Assembly (NCBI RefSeq): GCF_963667985.1
Contig: NZ_OY764081.1
Coordinates: forward strand, 1,178,001-1,242,000
Length of the DNA stretch: 64,000 nucleotides
DNA from: an uncultured Methanocorpusculum sp.
Lineage (GTDB): Archaea; Halobacteriota; Methanomicrobia; Methanomicrobiales; Methanocorpusculaceae
Direction of reading: 5' to 3'
In this document: positions 51,338 through 60,278 of the stretch, one piece after another
How positions within the stretch are numbered: position 1 is the first letter of the stretch
How the letters are laid out: every line of letters starts with the position of its first letter
Position numbers and translations under genes: made by a program
The notes under the pieces: model-generated
Databases searched by the model: none
The model's input: the letters and a program-made list of their open reading frames with translations, nothing else
What the model was told of the DNA's origin: nothing

Positions 51338-53308
51338 TTACTTCTCCTCCCTGATATCCGCGTCGGATTCCTCAATTAGTTCTTCATCGTTTTTTTGTTT
51401 TCCGCCGAACAGCTTACCGGTTCCTGTGGCGAACACAGGGTATTCCTTTGCAAAATATGCAAACAGGGCCACTCCGAGGGTGTTCACGATCGTGATCGGC
51501 AAAAACGTGCTTGCAATGATCGCGATGATCTCATCAATCGTCTGCGTGCCCATGATGAGTCCGCACCCGGGCACGATGATAAGGAGGTGGATCCATTCGA
51601 TGATGACTGTTAAAAGGGCCGCTTTGAAAACGGTGATCCTTCCCTGCCACCAGCGGACGGCAAAACCTGCGATCAGGCCGGCAGCAAGAATGGCGAGCGA
51701 ACAGCCGACGGCGGTCGGTCCGCCCTGAGCGAGCCGGTAGATGCACCCGATCAGGCCTGCAAGTCCGCCGACGACCGGCCCGCCTAAAAGGCCTGCAACG
51801 ATCGGTCCGATCGCGCTGAAGTTGAAGATAAGGCCGTTGACATCTATTCCTCTGAACACACCATAGATGGAAAGACCTCCGCCCAACGTGACCGTCCATA
51901 CTTTATCGGTGAGGGTCGCAGCTCCGCTGACGAGCTTTTTGAACATCTCCGTTTTGGTAAAGACGAAGAGCACGACAACGATCACGAGCATCCGTTCGAT
52001 CAAGGGGATGCCGTTTTGCAGGAACGAAGACTCGATCAAAAGGGCGATGTAGATCGAAAGCCCGCTTCCGATTGCCATGATGGCCATCCAGACTCTGGAG
52101 CCTTTCGCATACTTCGGCAGTCTGCTGTCCAGATAAATGACGATGAATCCGAAGATACCAAACAGGATCGCCGAAAGTGCCGCGATCCGGCGGATCACCG
52201 TCATCGGATCCGCGATGATCATGGCAAGAATGATCACGCCGGTGAATACGAGGAGCATGATCTGATAGAGGTTATACTCGCTCGGCAGTTTTACTCCGCC
52301 GTCTTCTCCAAGGTGGCGGACCACTTTCGCCAGAGCACGGGCCCGGGCGTCCATACCCACGACGACCGCTCCAAAGAAGATGATCGCCACAAACATCAGG
52401 AACAAATAGGTTCCGTAGGGGATCAAACCGAAGATGTAGAGGACCTGCGTGATCAGCGTATCAAGCGTGATCTCCGCCCCGTGAGGCATGAAGGATACGG
52501 CATATCCCGCATATCCGAGGAACATAAAACCGATCGTGATGACCCCGACGATCACAAATCCGGTTATTACGTCAACATTCACACTGCGGATGTATTTTCT
52601 GAAAAAAGATTCGTTCAACAGATTGCATTCCTGTTTGTCTTCCGAGTGGATCGTCGTTTTCTGCGAGAGCCAGACAGAATAGAGCATGAGGTTCAGTCCG
52701 GACCCGACCACGCCGAGAATCGCCATCTCGGATCCTGAAGGGATCGAGGGGACCAGTCCGTCCAGAAGGAGGTTGAAGGAGAGGGGGAACTGGGTCAGGG
52801 AGACCAGAACTACAACTGCAAGGATGCTGATCAAAACAGCCATGACCGGTTCGAGGATCTCGTATGAGCTCGTCCGGATGACCGCGAGCGTTAATATAAG
52901 GAGGAAAACGGCTATCAGAATGACCGAGTAGATTCCGGGCAGGAGATAATCGAGGAACGTCGCTGAGAAAACGAGCATTGCTCCAATCGCAAACATTTCC
53001 ATGAGGTATGAGCCGATGATCAGGTACGAACCCCAGTTTTTCGGCCCGGGCAGACGGTTCAGCGCATCGAAAATAGTCAGGTTCGTCGCGAGCGTATATC
53101 GCGCGATTCCGTTGGTGAATGCATATTTGAAAATGAGAGTGATGACAACGACCCAGATCAGAGCCGGCCCGTAATGGGCTCCTATCTCAATTGCCTCGGT
53201 AACCCCCGCCTCGCCGGCTGCGGTTATCGCGAGAAGAAGTCCTGGCCCAAAGAACACGAAGTAGTTTTGAAACCATTTTCGAAAGCGGGTAAATGCTGAG
53301 TCTTTCAT
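51338..53308 (-). CDS. Nramp-like transporter fused to a 5TM-5TMR-LYT sensor domain
   Basis: 656 residues, about 16-17 membrane segments. Residues 1 to about 430 resemble Nramp-type (LeuT-fold) transporters: FFGPGLLLAITAAGEAGV at the start and eleven helices. Residues about 440-640 form a second module: LGGGLSIYGVFRGIDVNG, then FSAIGPIVAGLLGGPVVGGL and GLIGCIYRLAQGGPTAV are the hallmark of the LytS-type 5TM-5TMR_LYT membrane receptor. The acidic tail is short, with no kinase or cyclase. The canonical Nramp metal-site residues (DPGN and MPH) are not apparent, so the cargo may not be a metal. Coupled to the binding protein at 50099. Confidence 0.75.
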   Translation of the reverse strand: MKDSAFTRFRKWFQNYFVFFGPGLLLAITAAGEAGVTEAIEIGAHYGPALIWVVVITLIFKYAFTNGIARYTLATNLTIFDALNRLPGPKNWGSYLIIGSYLMEMFAIGAMLVFSATFLDYLLPGIYSVILIAVFLLILTLAVIRTSSYEILEPVMAVLISILAVVVLVSLTQFPLSFNLLLDGLVPSIPSGSEMAILGVVGSGLNLMLYSVWLSQKTTIHSEDKQECNLLNESFFRKYIRSVNVDVITGFVIVGVITIGFMFLGYAGYAVSFMPHGAEITLDTLITQVLYIFGLIPYGTYLFLMFVAIIFFGAVVVGMDARARALAKVVRHLGEDGGVKLPSEYNLYQIMLLVFTGVIILAMIIADPMTVIRRIAALSAILFGIFGFIVIYLDSRLPKYAKGSRVWMAIMAIGSGLSIYIALLIESSFLQNGIPLIERMLVIVVVLFVFTKTEMFKKLVSGAATLTDKVWTVTLGGGLSIYGVFRGIDVNGLIFNFSAIGPIVAGLLGGPVVGGLAGLIGCIYRLAQGGPTAVGCSLAILAAGLIAGFAVRWWQGRITVFKAALLTVIIEWIHLLIIVPGCGLIMGTQTIDEIIAIIASTFLPITIVNTLGVALFAYFAKEYPVFATGTGKLFGGKQKNDEELIEESDADIREEK

Positions 53309-53413
53309 TGATTCTATCTAATCTTGCAGGTCTGAGGTTATATACTCTTGGAGTTCGTTACTGGGAGAGGGGGCCGGAAGATGCCTATCTTTCCCGTTTT
53401 TCCAGAAATCACG

Positions 53414-54386
53414 TCATAATTTCCTGCGTTCAAGCGCTTGGAACGCCGAGACCGAGGCGCCGAGCAGAGGGGCTTTTCCCTCAAGAACGGAGATTCTGAT
53501 CTCCGGGATCGTGAGGTAGTGATCGATGTATTCGGTCATCCTTCCGGCAATAAGCGACGGATAGTTTCTGACGATGGGTCCGTCCATTACGATCAGATCG
53601 GGATTGTAGGCCGCGATCACCGATGAGAGGCCACGCCCGTTTATTTTTGCGAGTTCATCGCAGAAGGAGCCAAACAGCGGGCTTCCCTGATCCGCGATGT
53701 TGAGGATCTGTCCTGCATTCAGCGTGGATTTCGGCTCGGATTCGATACGTTCCTCTCTCCAAGCCTGGAAAAAGTTCGGGATGCCCGTCCCGCTCGCGTA
53801 GGCCTCCCAGTGTCCGGTCCCTCGGCAGCCGCAGGGGAGATTCCAGGTCGTGTCCACGAGAAAGTGGCCGGCCTCGGAGGCATTTCCGTTCGAACCGCAC
53901 AGAAGTTTTCCCCCTCTCCAGAACTCCCGCCCCGATCCCGGTGGAAAAGGTCAGATAGACAAGCGTTTCCGCATCTTTTGCCCCGCCGAAGTAATACTCG
54001 CCAAGAACACCCGCTTTGCAGTCGGTCATCATCGTAACCGGGACGCCGAATTTTTCTTTCAGGGGTCCGGCAAGAAAGATCTGTTCGCATTTCATATTGG
54101 GCGAGCCGACGACCGAACCGGTCTTCAGATCGACCGGTCCTGCAGTGCTGACGCCTATCGCTTTGGGTGTGATCCCCGCATGCTCGCCGAGATCCTCGAT
54201 CATACTGCAGATCAGCAGCCGTATATCCACGGCGCTTTGGAGGTCTTTGACCTCGTTCTGGGAAAATGCCAGGACGTTTCCCTCTTCGTCAATAATTCCG
54301 GCACGCAGATGCGTCGCTCCCAGATCGACCGCGGCAACATACGAATGATCATCCATCGTACTGCTAGATGTGCTTTCGTTGCTCAT
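53414..54386 (-). pseudogene. ROK-family sugar kinase/regulator with a frameshift
   Basis: The N-terminal half (ATG 54386) holds AAVDLGATHLRAGIIDEEGN, the phosphate-1 loop of ROK proteins, and FSTGIGAGVLERGK; the C-terminal half is in another frame: CGSNGNASEAGHFLVDTTWN, WNLPCGCRGTGHWEAYASG with the ROK zinc cysteines, then the rest to the stop at 53414. The break is in GGGGGAAAACTTCTG (about 53905-53920): with three A instead of four the frame runs on as ERGKLLCGSNGNASEAG. No N-terminal HTH is present, so the intact form was probably a glucokinase-like sugar kinase. Confidence 0.82.
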
Positions 54387-54430
54387 CAAATATTCCGTCA
54401 CGCGGCTGTTTATTTTATGTCGATTATATT

Positions 54431-54447
54431 TTATCGAAAAACGATAA
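54431..54447 (+). promoter_or_regulatory. Inverted repeat and promoter between ROK and DUF2975 genes
   Basis: TTATCG-AAAAA-CGATAA is an exact inverted repeat, and a further TCGAT lies just upstream. A TATA-like TTTATTAATAC begins directly after it. It could be the site of the XRE regulator encoded at 55065. Confidence 0.5.
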
Positions 54448-54490
54448 TTTATTAATACTGTACAACAAATATATGGGTGTGACGAGTTTA

Positions 54491-55062
54491 ATGAATGACA
54501 CTCAGACAAAAATAGAAAAAAGTGCACGTATTGCAGACATCGTATTGAAGATCGCCCGGATCCTTGGCTGGATCGTTATCGCAAGTATGATTCTCCTCCT
54601 TGGCGCAGCCACGGTCATATATGGAATCGCCGGTCCTCAGTTGTTTGCCGACATTCTCACTCCGAAAATGCGACCGTCCTTGCCGCCGACGGCGAAGCCG
54701 TCTTAACTGTCGGGATGATCCCGGGACTCATCGCGTTGTTCTCGATCGTATCCTTTGCGTATATGGGTCTTTTTATGGCGATCCTTATCATTGCCGGGAG
54801 GATCTTCTCCGGGATCCGCAAGACGCTCCTTCCGTTTACCGAAGAAAATGCAAGGCATCTGAAGACCATCGCGATTCTGATCGCGGTTATTTCCGTTGTT
54901 CCGGCATTCATCGAAGCGATCGGTGAGGCAATCATCGGCTATTCCATGGACATGTTCTACTTCAGCATCGAAGGTCTTGTCCTTGAATTCGTCGTGTATT
55001 CCCTTGCCCACATCTTCGAGTACGGCCTGAATCTTCAGGAACAGGCGGATGAGACCCTCTGA
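54491..55062 (+). pseudogene. DUF2975-type membrane protein with a frameshift
   Basis: The first part (ATG 54491, MNDTQTKIEKSARIADIVLK) has one membrane segment and ends early at 54706; the rest continues in the preceding frame as ENATVLAADGEAVLTVGMIP and three more hydrophobic segments, ending LQEQADETL at 55062. One base seems to be missing near 54660 (CTCCGAAAATG). DUF2975 proteins are four-helix membrane proteins that occur next to a small XRE regulator, exactly as here (two bases to the next gene). If the shift is real the membrane partner is lost while the regulator stays intact. A start at 54473 is also possible. Confidence 0.72.
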
Positions 55063-55064
55063 TC

Positions 55065-55268
55065 ATGCCGATAATTCTCAGACTCGACCGCGTAATGGCG
55101 GACAGAAAAATGTCTCTCGGCGAACTTGCGGAAAAGGTCGGCATCACCAATGCCAATCTTTCCAAAATCAAAACCGGCAAGATCGCCGCGATCCGGTTTT
55201 CGACGCTCGAAGCGATCTGCCGGGTCCTCGATTGTCAGCCGGGAGATATCCTGGAATATCAAAAATGA
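55065..55268 (+). CDS. Small XRE-type (Cro/C1) DNA-binding protein
   Basis: 67 residues, a complete helix-turn-helix: LDRVMADRKMSLGELAEKVG, ITNANLSKIKTGKIAAIRF, and STLEAICRVLDCQPGDILEY. This is the YozG-like regulator that normally accompanies DUF2975 membrane proteins; the ATG lies two bases after that gene's stop. It probably binds the inverted repeat at 54431 and controls the pair; the signal that it responds to is unknown. Confidence 0.88.
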   Translation: MPIILRLDRVMADRKMSLGELAEKVGITNANLSKIKTGKIAAIRFSTLEAICRVLDCQPGDILEYQK

Positions 55269-55342
55269 CCCCCTCTTTTTTCCACGTCCCGTGCAGACGG
55301 CACAATCCTTAACTATCTATAATCCGAAACTCTGTACCAATT

Positions 55343-56101
55343 ATGATTACCGTCGGGCTTTTAGGGTGCGGAAATATCGGTCACGTGATCGCAAAGAGTC
55401 AGGAAAACTTCAAAATTACTGCAGTATACGATGTGGTTTTTGAACGTACAGAGGCATTCGGCAGAGAGTTCGGCGCAGTCCCTTACTCGGATTTTTCCGA
55501 ATTTCTGAAAGAGCCAACCGATATCGTTGTCGAGGCGGCATCCGTTGCGGCGGCTACGTCCCATGCAGAGAGCATTCTTCTTGCGGGAAAGGATCTTGTC
55601 ATTATGAGTGTTGGGGCACTTGCGGATATTTCTTTCAGGGAAGAACTCATCCAGACCGCCCGCGAGATGAAGAAAAAGATCCATATCCCCTCAGGCGCCA
55701 TCATGGGCCTTGACAATATCCGCGTCGGGCAGATCTCGTCGACCGATAAGTTCGTGCTCCGTACAACGAAAAATCCCAAATCCCTTTCGCGTGATGCCGA
55801 GGAGAAGACCTGCATATTTACTGGCAAAGCCTACGACTGCGTCCACCAGTATCCGAAAAACACGAACGTCGCCGAGTCCCTTTCTATCGCCTGCGGCAGA
55901 GTTGTGGACGTCGAACTTTGGATGGACCCGAACGAAGACCGGAACATGCACGAGATCTTCTTCGAGGGAGAGTTCGGCGAGGCATACATCAGGGTGAGAA
56001 ACGTCCCGTCCCCGGACAACCCGGCAACGAGTTATCTTGCGGCCCTTTCGATCCTCTCGCTTTTGAAAAATCTTGACAACCCGCTGGTGATAGGCGCATG
56101 A
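55343..56101 (+). CDS. nadX: L-aspartate dehydrogenase
   Basis: 252 residues. Rossmann start VGLLGCGNIGHVIAKSQ binds NAD(P); AASVAAATSHAESILLAGKD and SVGALAD follow; the conserved catalytic region PSGAIMGLDNIRVGQIS is near residue 120 and NVAESLSIACGR later. The enzyme oxidises aspartate to iminoaspartate, the first step of NAD synthesis, replacing the oxygen-dependent oxidase NadB, as expected in an anaerobe. First gene of the nadX-nadA-nadC operon; four-base overlap with nadA. A TATA-like CTATAATCC (about 55317) precedes it. Confidence 0.92.
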   Translation: MITVGLLGCGNIGHVIAKSQENFKITAVYDVVFERTEAFGREFGAVPYSDFSEFLKEPTDIVVEAASVAAATSHAESILLAGKDLVIMSVGALADISFREELIQTAREMKKKIHIPSGAIMGLDNIRVGQISSTDKFVLRTTKNPKSLSRDAEEKTCIFTGKAYDCVHQYPKNTNVAESLSIACGRVVDVELWMDPNEDRNMHEIFFEGEFGEAYIRVRNVPSPDNPATSYLAALSILSLLKNLDNPLVIGA

Positions 56102-57000
56102 ACTATGAAAAGGAGATCAAAAAGCTCGCCGCCGAAAAAGGCGCTTTGATCCTTGCACACAATTATCAGCCCCCGGAGATCCAGGATCTTGCCGACATCA
56201 CCGGCGATTCGCTCGAACTTGCCCGCAAAGCAAAGGAAGCAAAGGAGTCGACGCTCGTTGTCTGCGGTGTCTATTTCATTGCCGAGACGGCAAAGATCCT
56301 CTCGCCGGAAAAGACCGTTCTTATCCCAAGGCCGGATGCCGGCTGTCCGCTCGCCGATCAGCTGAATCCGTCATCCGTCATTGCGGCAAAAAAAGCTCAC
56401 CCCGGTTCACCGTTCGTCGTGTACGTGAACTCGAACGCGGCAACCAAAGCTGAGTGCGATATCACCTGTACGTCTGCAAACGCCGCTGATGTCGTCCGCT
56501 CCCTTAAGGAAGACACGATCCTGTTTGGTCCGGACGCAAATCTCGCGGCATATGCCCAGCGTCTCGTGCCTGAAAAAACGATCATCCCCGTCCCGCAAAA
56601 CGGCGGCTGCCCGACTCACCACCAGTTTTCCGTCCGGGATGTCGAAGTGGCGAGACGCGAGTATCCGAACGCCACGATCATCTGCCACCCGGAGTGTTCG
56701 CCCGAGGTCCAGCTCGCATCCGATCTGGTCGGCTCGACCGGGTACATGATCCGCAGATGCGGCGAAAAGAAGGAGTGGGTGATTCTCACGGAGAAGGGGA
56801 TCATCCATCCTCTGCAGAAAAAGTATCCGGACACCATCTTCCACGGCATCGATACGGCGGTCTGTTCGAACATGAAGCTGATCACGAAAGAGGATCTCTA
56901 CATCACGCTTCGAGACGGCGTCGTTCCGATCCAGGTGCCGGAAAGCATCGCAGACCGGGCCCGCCTTGCGATCGAGAGAATGATCGAGGCATCGGCGTAG
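56098..57000 (+). CDS. nadA: Quinolinate synthase A
   Basis: 300 residues. NadA condenses iminoaspartate with dihydroxyacetone phosphate to quinolinate with help of a 4Fe-4S cluster. The three cluster cysteines are seen in VVCGVYFIAETAK, DITCTSANAADV and IICHPECSPEV; the first active-site block is LAHNYQPPEIQDLAD, and GTDTA-like FHGIDTAVCSNMKLI is near the end. Length is typical for the archaeal form. It lies between nadX (overlap of four bases) and nadC (starts directly after the stop). Confidence 0.95.
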   Translation: MNYEKEIKKLAAEKGALILAHNYQPPEIQDLADITGDSLELARKAKEAKESTLVVCGVYFIAETAKILSPEKTVLIPRPDAGCPLADQLNPSSVIAAKKAHPGSPFVVYVNSNAATKAECDITCTSANAADVVRSLKEDTILFGPDANLAAYAQRLVPEKTIIPVPQNGGCPTHHQFSVRDVEVARREYPNATIICHPECSPEVQLASDLVGSTGYMIRRCGEKKEWVILTEKGIIHPLQKKYPDTIFHGIDTAVCSNMKLITKEDLYITLRDGVVPIQVPESIADRARLAIERMIEASA

Positions 57001-57828
57001 ATGATTCCGACCGACCAGCTTCTCTCGTTCGTTGCCGAGGATGTTTCCGCAGGAGATATAACGACCCTTGCCCTTCTGGAAGACAATGTGGTCTCGGCCC
57101 ATATCGAGGCGCGTGAAGAGATGGTCGTATCGGGCATAGAAGAGTGCGAATGGCTGTTTAAGAACGCCGGGGTTTTTACCGAAGTTCTAGTCAAGGACGG
57201 TTCGACGGCCCATGCGGGCGAGAAGATCCTCGCCCTCAAAGGTTCGGTCCATGCCATCCTCTCTCTCGAGCGGACCTGTCTGAATCTGCTTGGCAGGATG
57301 AGCGGGATCGCGTCCTCCGCGGCAAAAGCCTCCCGCCTCGTTTCGATCGTGAACGATCATGTCAGGGTCACCGGAACGAGGAAGACAGCTCCCGGCCTTC
57401 GGTTTTTCGATAAAAAAGCCCTGATCGCCGGCGGTGCTCTTCCCCACCGATATACGCTTTCGGACCAATTTTTGATCAAGGATACCCACCGGACGATGAT
57501 GCCGGTCGATGAGGCGATACGCAAATGCCGGGAGTATTCCGATAAGAAGGTGGAGTGCGAGGTCGAGTCTCTGGAAGACGCACTTCTCGCGGCAAAGACC
57601 GGCGCCGACATCATCATGTTCGACAACATGACTCCGGAACTTATCCGCGAAGCGATCGCCGCTCTCGAGGGAGCGGGTCTCCGCAGTGAGGTGACCTTGG
57701 AGATCTCGGGCGGTATCACGCCGGAGACGGTGGATAAATACGCCGGTCTCGATGTGGATGTGATCAGTATGGGGGCGCTGACCCATTCGGTCCGCTGTGC
57801 GGATGTGAGTTTAGAGGTTGATATATAG
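57001..57828 (+). CDS. nadC: Nicotinate-nucleotide pyrophosphorylase (carboxylating)
   Basis: 275 residues. NadC converts quinolinate and PRPP to nicotinate mononucleotide. Visible blocks are ERTCLNLLGRMSGIAS, TGTRKTAPGLRFFDKKALI, GGALPHRY (in place of the usual GGxxNHR), ECEVES-like VECEVESLEDALLA, MFDNM and EISGGITPETVDKYA, VDVISMGALTHS. All catalytic basic residues of the QPRTase site appear present. Third gene of the NAD operon; the small zinc-ribbon gene follows at once. Confidence 0.95.
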   Translation: MIPTDQLLSFVAEDVSAGDITTLALLEDNVVSAHIEAREEMVVSGIEECEWLFKNAGVFTEVLVKDGSTAHAGEKILALKGSVHAILSLERTCLNLLGRMSGIASSAAKASRLVSIVNDHVRVTGTRKTAPGLRFFDKKALIAGGALPHRYTLSDQFLIKDTHRTMMPVDEAIRKCREYSDKKVECEVESLEDALLAAKTGADIIMFDNMTPELIREAIAALEGAGLRSEVTLEISGGITPETVDKYAGLDVDVISMGALTHSVRCADVSLEVDI

Positions 57829-58062
57829 ATGCAGGTCGAGACGAAAGTAGCTCTCGCTCTTTTTGCCGGTTCGATCCTGCTGACTGTTGTGTGTTTCCTT
57901 CTGGGACTGCCGTTCTTCTTCCTGTTCCTCTTCGTGCCGCTGTTTCTGCTTTTTCCGGGCAGAAGGTCGGAGAAGGTCTGTCCGGTCTGCGGTGCGGTTT
58001 CGTCGAAGGATGCAGCGTACTGCCGGGTGTGCGGGGCGAAACTGGGGGATTCTGACGTATGA
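57829..58062 (+). CDS. Small membrane protein with a zinc ribbon
   Basis: 77 residues: two closely spaced hydrophobic segments (about 7-42, with many Phe and Leu), then a cytoplasmic zinc ribbon CPVCGAVSSKDAAYCRVCGA with two C-x2-C pairs. Its start follows the nadC stop without gap, and the GNAT gene begins four bases before its end, so it is part of the NAD operon transcript. Function unknown; such proteins are common small membrane adaptors in archaea. Confidence 0.75.
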   Translation: MQVETKVALALFAGSILLTVVCFLLGLPFFFLFLFVPLFLLFPGRRSEKVCPVCGAVSSKDAAYCRVCGAKLGDSDV

Positions 58063-58556
58063 CGATACAGTTTACTATTCGAGATATGCAGGACGATGAC
58101 TGGACGCGGGTCAGTGCGATTTATCAGCAGGCTCTGAAGGAAGGGATATCGACGTTTGCGACGGTATGTCCAACCTTTGAAGAGTGGGACAAGGCACATC
58201 TGAATGACTGCCGTTACGTCATGCTTGCGGACGATACGGTTGTCGGGTGGTGCGCCGTCTCCCCGACTTCTTCCCGGGAGGCCTACAAAGGCGTTGTGGA
58301 AGTGAGTATCTACTTCGACAAAGCGTTCCGTGGCATGGGTCTTGGTACAAAACTGCTGGATCATCTCTGCAGGGAGAGCGAAGCAAAAGGATACTGGTGT
58401 TTGTTCGTGAACATTCTGTCGATCAACACTGCAAGCATCAATCTTCACAAAATGTGTGGGTTCCGGGAGGTCGGCTATCGGGAGCGGATCGCAAAAGATC
58501 TGTTCGGCGTGTGGCAGAATACGATCTTCATGGAACGGCGAAACGGTATCTGTTAG
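58059..58556 (+). CDS. GNAT N-acetyltransferase, phosphinothricin-acetyltransferase-like
   Basis: 165 residues. Matches the PAT/YwnH subgroup: IYQQALKEGISTFATVCPTF at the start, WCAVSPTSSREAYKGVVEVS before the acetyl-CoA strand, FRGMGLGTKLLDHLC as the acetyl-CoA loop (R-G-x-G-x-G), and NILSINTASINLHKMCGFRE. The family acetylates amino-acid-like compounds such as methionine sulfoximine or glutamate analogues. Coupled by a four-base overlap to the zinc-ribbon gene. Confidence 0.86.
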   Translation: MTIQFTIRDMQDDDWTRVSAIYQQALKEGISTFATVCPTFEEWDKAHLNDCRYVMLADDTVVGWCAVSPTSSREAYKGVVEVSIYFDKAFRGMGLGTKLLDHLCRESEAKGYWCLFVNILSINTASINLHKMCGFREVGYRERIAKDLFGVWQNTIFMERRNGIC

Positions 58557-58637
58557 ATCCGTTATCTCTATTTTTTCACCCATATCATTCACTGATAAGT
58601 GGTTGACCGGGTATTATCGCGGTGCGCGGTTAGGGGT

Positions 58638-58645
58638 TTATATCA
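58638..58645 (+). promoter_or_regulatory. TATA box of the RPA operon
   Basis: GGTTTATATCATT is about 32-39 bp ahead of the ATG at 58677, in a gap of 120 bp between two genes, and is the only good TATA-like sequence there. Confidence 0.5.
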
Positions 58646-58676
58646 TTACAAGTCAATCTGTTATCCGGAGATCAAA

Positions 58677-60278
58677 ATGGACGCAAAGCAGATCCAGCAG
58701 ATTACCGACAGAATCTCCCAGAACTTAGTGTCCAAAGGAGCTTTGCCGGACAAGCAAAACATTTCTGAGAAACTTACCCTCTACATCAATGAGTTTGGTG
58801 TGGTGCCGTTCGAAGCTGAACGAAAAGTGCTCTCCGATCAGTATAAGCAGCACAATATCCCGGAAGAGGCCAAGCAGGCCGCGGGATCTTCTGCAGGCGA
58901 CATCGTAAATATTGCCGATATCCAGCCAAACGACTGGGTGACGGTCGAGGTCAAGGTCGTCTCTTTGCAGACGCCGAACTCTCCGGCGATCGCGCAGAGC
59001 GGGATCTTTGCAGACAGCACGGGAGCCGTACGTTTTGTCGCTTTTTCCAAAGCCACGGAACTGCCGAAGCTTGAACTTGAAAAGTGGTACCGTGTCGAAT
59101 CAGCGGTCGTTGACTCTTTTAAGGGCGTTCCGAATCTTAAACTTCATTCGGGTTCCCGCGTCACGGAGATCGAGGACGACCGGTGTCTGGTTCCGTCCGA
59201 GCCGACAAAACTGCGCGATCTGAAACCGGGCGTCGTTTCCTGCGTTCACGTAAAATTCATCGAGGAGTGGGAGTCCAGAAGCGAGCGTATGATGCAGAGC
59301 GGTCTCGTTGCCGATGAGTCCGGGCGGACCAAGTTTGTTTTGTGGCAGGATTCCGAAAAGGAAAAACTCGTTCCAGGCGCAGTATACAATATCTTCTATG
59401 CGAGCGTGGATGAGTACAACGGGAGAGTTTCCCTGACGCTGAACTCGGCGGTCTGGATTCAGGACGAGGATGCCGAGATTTCCGTGCCGGTATCTTCTGG
59501 TAGTTCTGCGCCAAAAGAGCCTCTGCCGATCTCTTCGATCCGCGATCTGAAAGTAGGATATGCTTCTCTTCGCGTCAAGTTCGTCGAAGAGTGGGAGTCG
59601 AAGAGCGAGCGTATGATGCAGAGCGGTCTTGTCGGCGATGAGTCCGGCAGGATCAAATTTGTTTTGTGGCAGGATGATTCCAAGGAACGGCTGGAACTCA
59701 GACGCGTGTATGAGATCATCAATGCGAAGGTCGATGAGTTCAACGGCCGTCTTTCGATCAGTCTGAACTCGGCGACGTATTCTGCGGCTGAGCCCGAGGC
59801 GGATATCGCTGTCGGGACGCGTCTTGATGAGGTGGTCGGGACAATCGTTCAGGTTTCGAAAGGGTTCGGCCTTGTCCGGCGCTGCCCGGTCGAGGGATGC
59901 AACCGCGTTCTTTCCCGGCAGAACTTCTGTCCGGTGCATGAAATCCAGAACGCTTTCCATTACGATCTTCGGATCAAGGGTGTAGTGGACGACGGCCGGC
60001 GGGCATATAATGTTCTTATGAACCGGGAAGTTACCGAGGCACTTTCCGGTATGACGATGGAGCAGGCGATCGAGATCGCTTCGAACAGTCCCCTGGGTCT
60101 CGAGGAGATCCAGGCGGTTCTTACCGAGAAGCTGTGCGGAAGATATGTGAAATGTTTGGGCAACGAGTTTGACGGCAGGATCCTGGTGAAGTCTGCGGAG
60201 TTTATCCATCTCGATCCAACAGTCACTGCCGAACTAATGAATCGTGCCGGGGCTCCAGTTGGAGGTAACGGCATATGA
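58677..60278 (+). CDS. rpa: Replication protein A (single-stranded-DNA binding), large multi-OB form
   Basis: 533 residues from ATG 58677; in-frame codons upstream to 58599 have no support. After a helical N-terminus come OB folds at about 65-155, 178-265 and 286-375, the last two being near copies of each other (EEWESRSERMMQSGLV and EEWESKSERMMQSGLV, both followed by DESGR and KFVLWQD). A zinc finger CPVEGCNRVLSRQNFCPVH lies near 402-420 within a fourth OB fold. RPA covers single-stranded DNA in replication and repair. The partner gene starts four bases before its stop. Confidence 0.9.
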   Translation: MDAKQIQQITDRISQNLVSKGALPDKQNISEKLTLYINEFGVVPFEAERKVLSDQYKQHNIPEEAKQAAGSSAGDIVNIADIQPNDWVTVEVKVVSLQTPNSPAIAQSGIFADSTGAVRFVAFSKATELPKLELEKWYRVESAVVDSFKGVPNLKLHSGSRVTEIEDDRCLVPSEPTKLRDLKPGVVSCVHVKFIEEWESRSERMMQSGLVADESGRTKFVLWQDSEKEKLVPGAVYNIFYASVDEYNGRVSLTLNSAVWIQDEDAEISVPVSSGSSAPKEPLPISSIRDLKVGYASLRVKFVEEWESKSERMMQSGLVGDESGRIKFVLWQDDSKERLELRRVYEIINAKVDEFNGRLSISLNSATYSAAEPEADIAVGTRLDEVVGTIVQVSKGFGLVRRCPVEGCNRVLSRQNFCPVHEIQNAFHYDLRIKGVVDDGRRAYNVLMNREVTEALSGMTMEQAIEIASNSPLGLEEIQAVLTEKLCGRYVKCLGNEFDGRILVKSAEFIHLDPTVTAELMNRAGAPVGGNGI

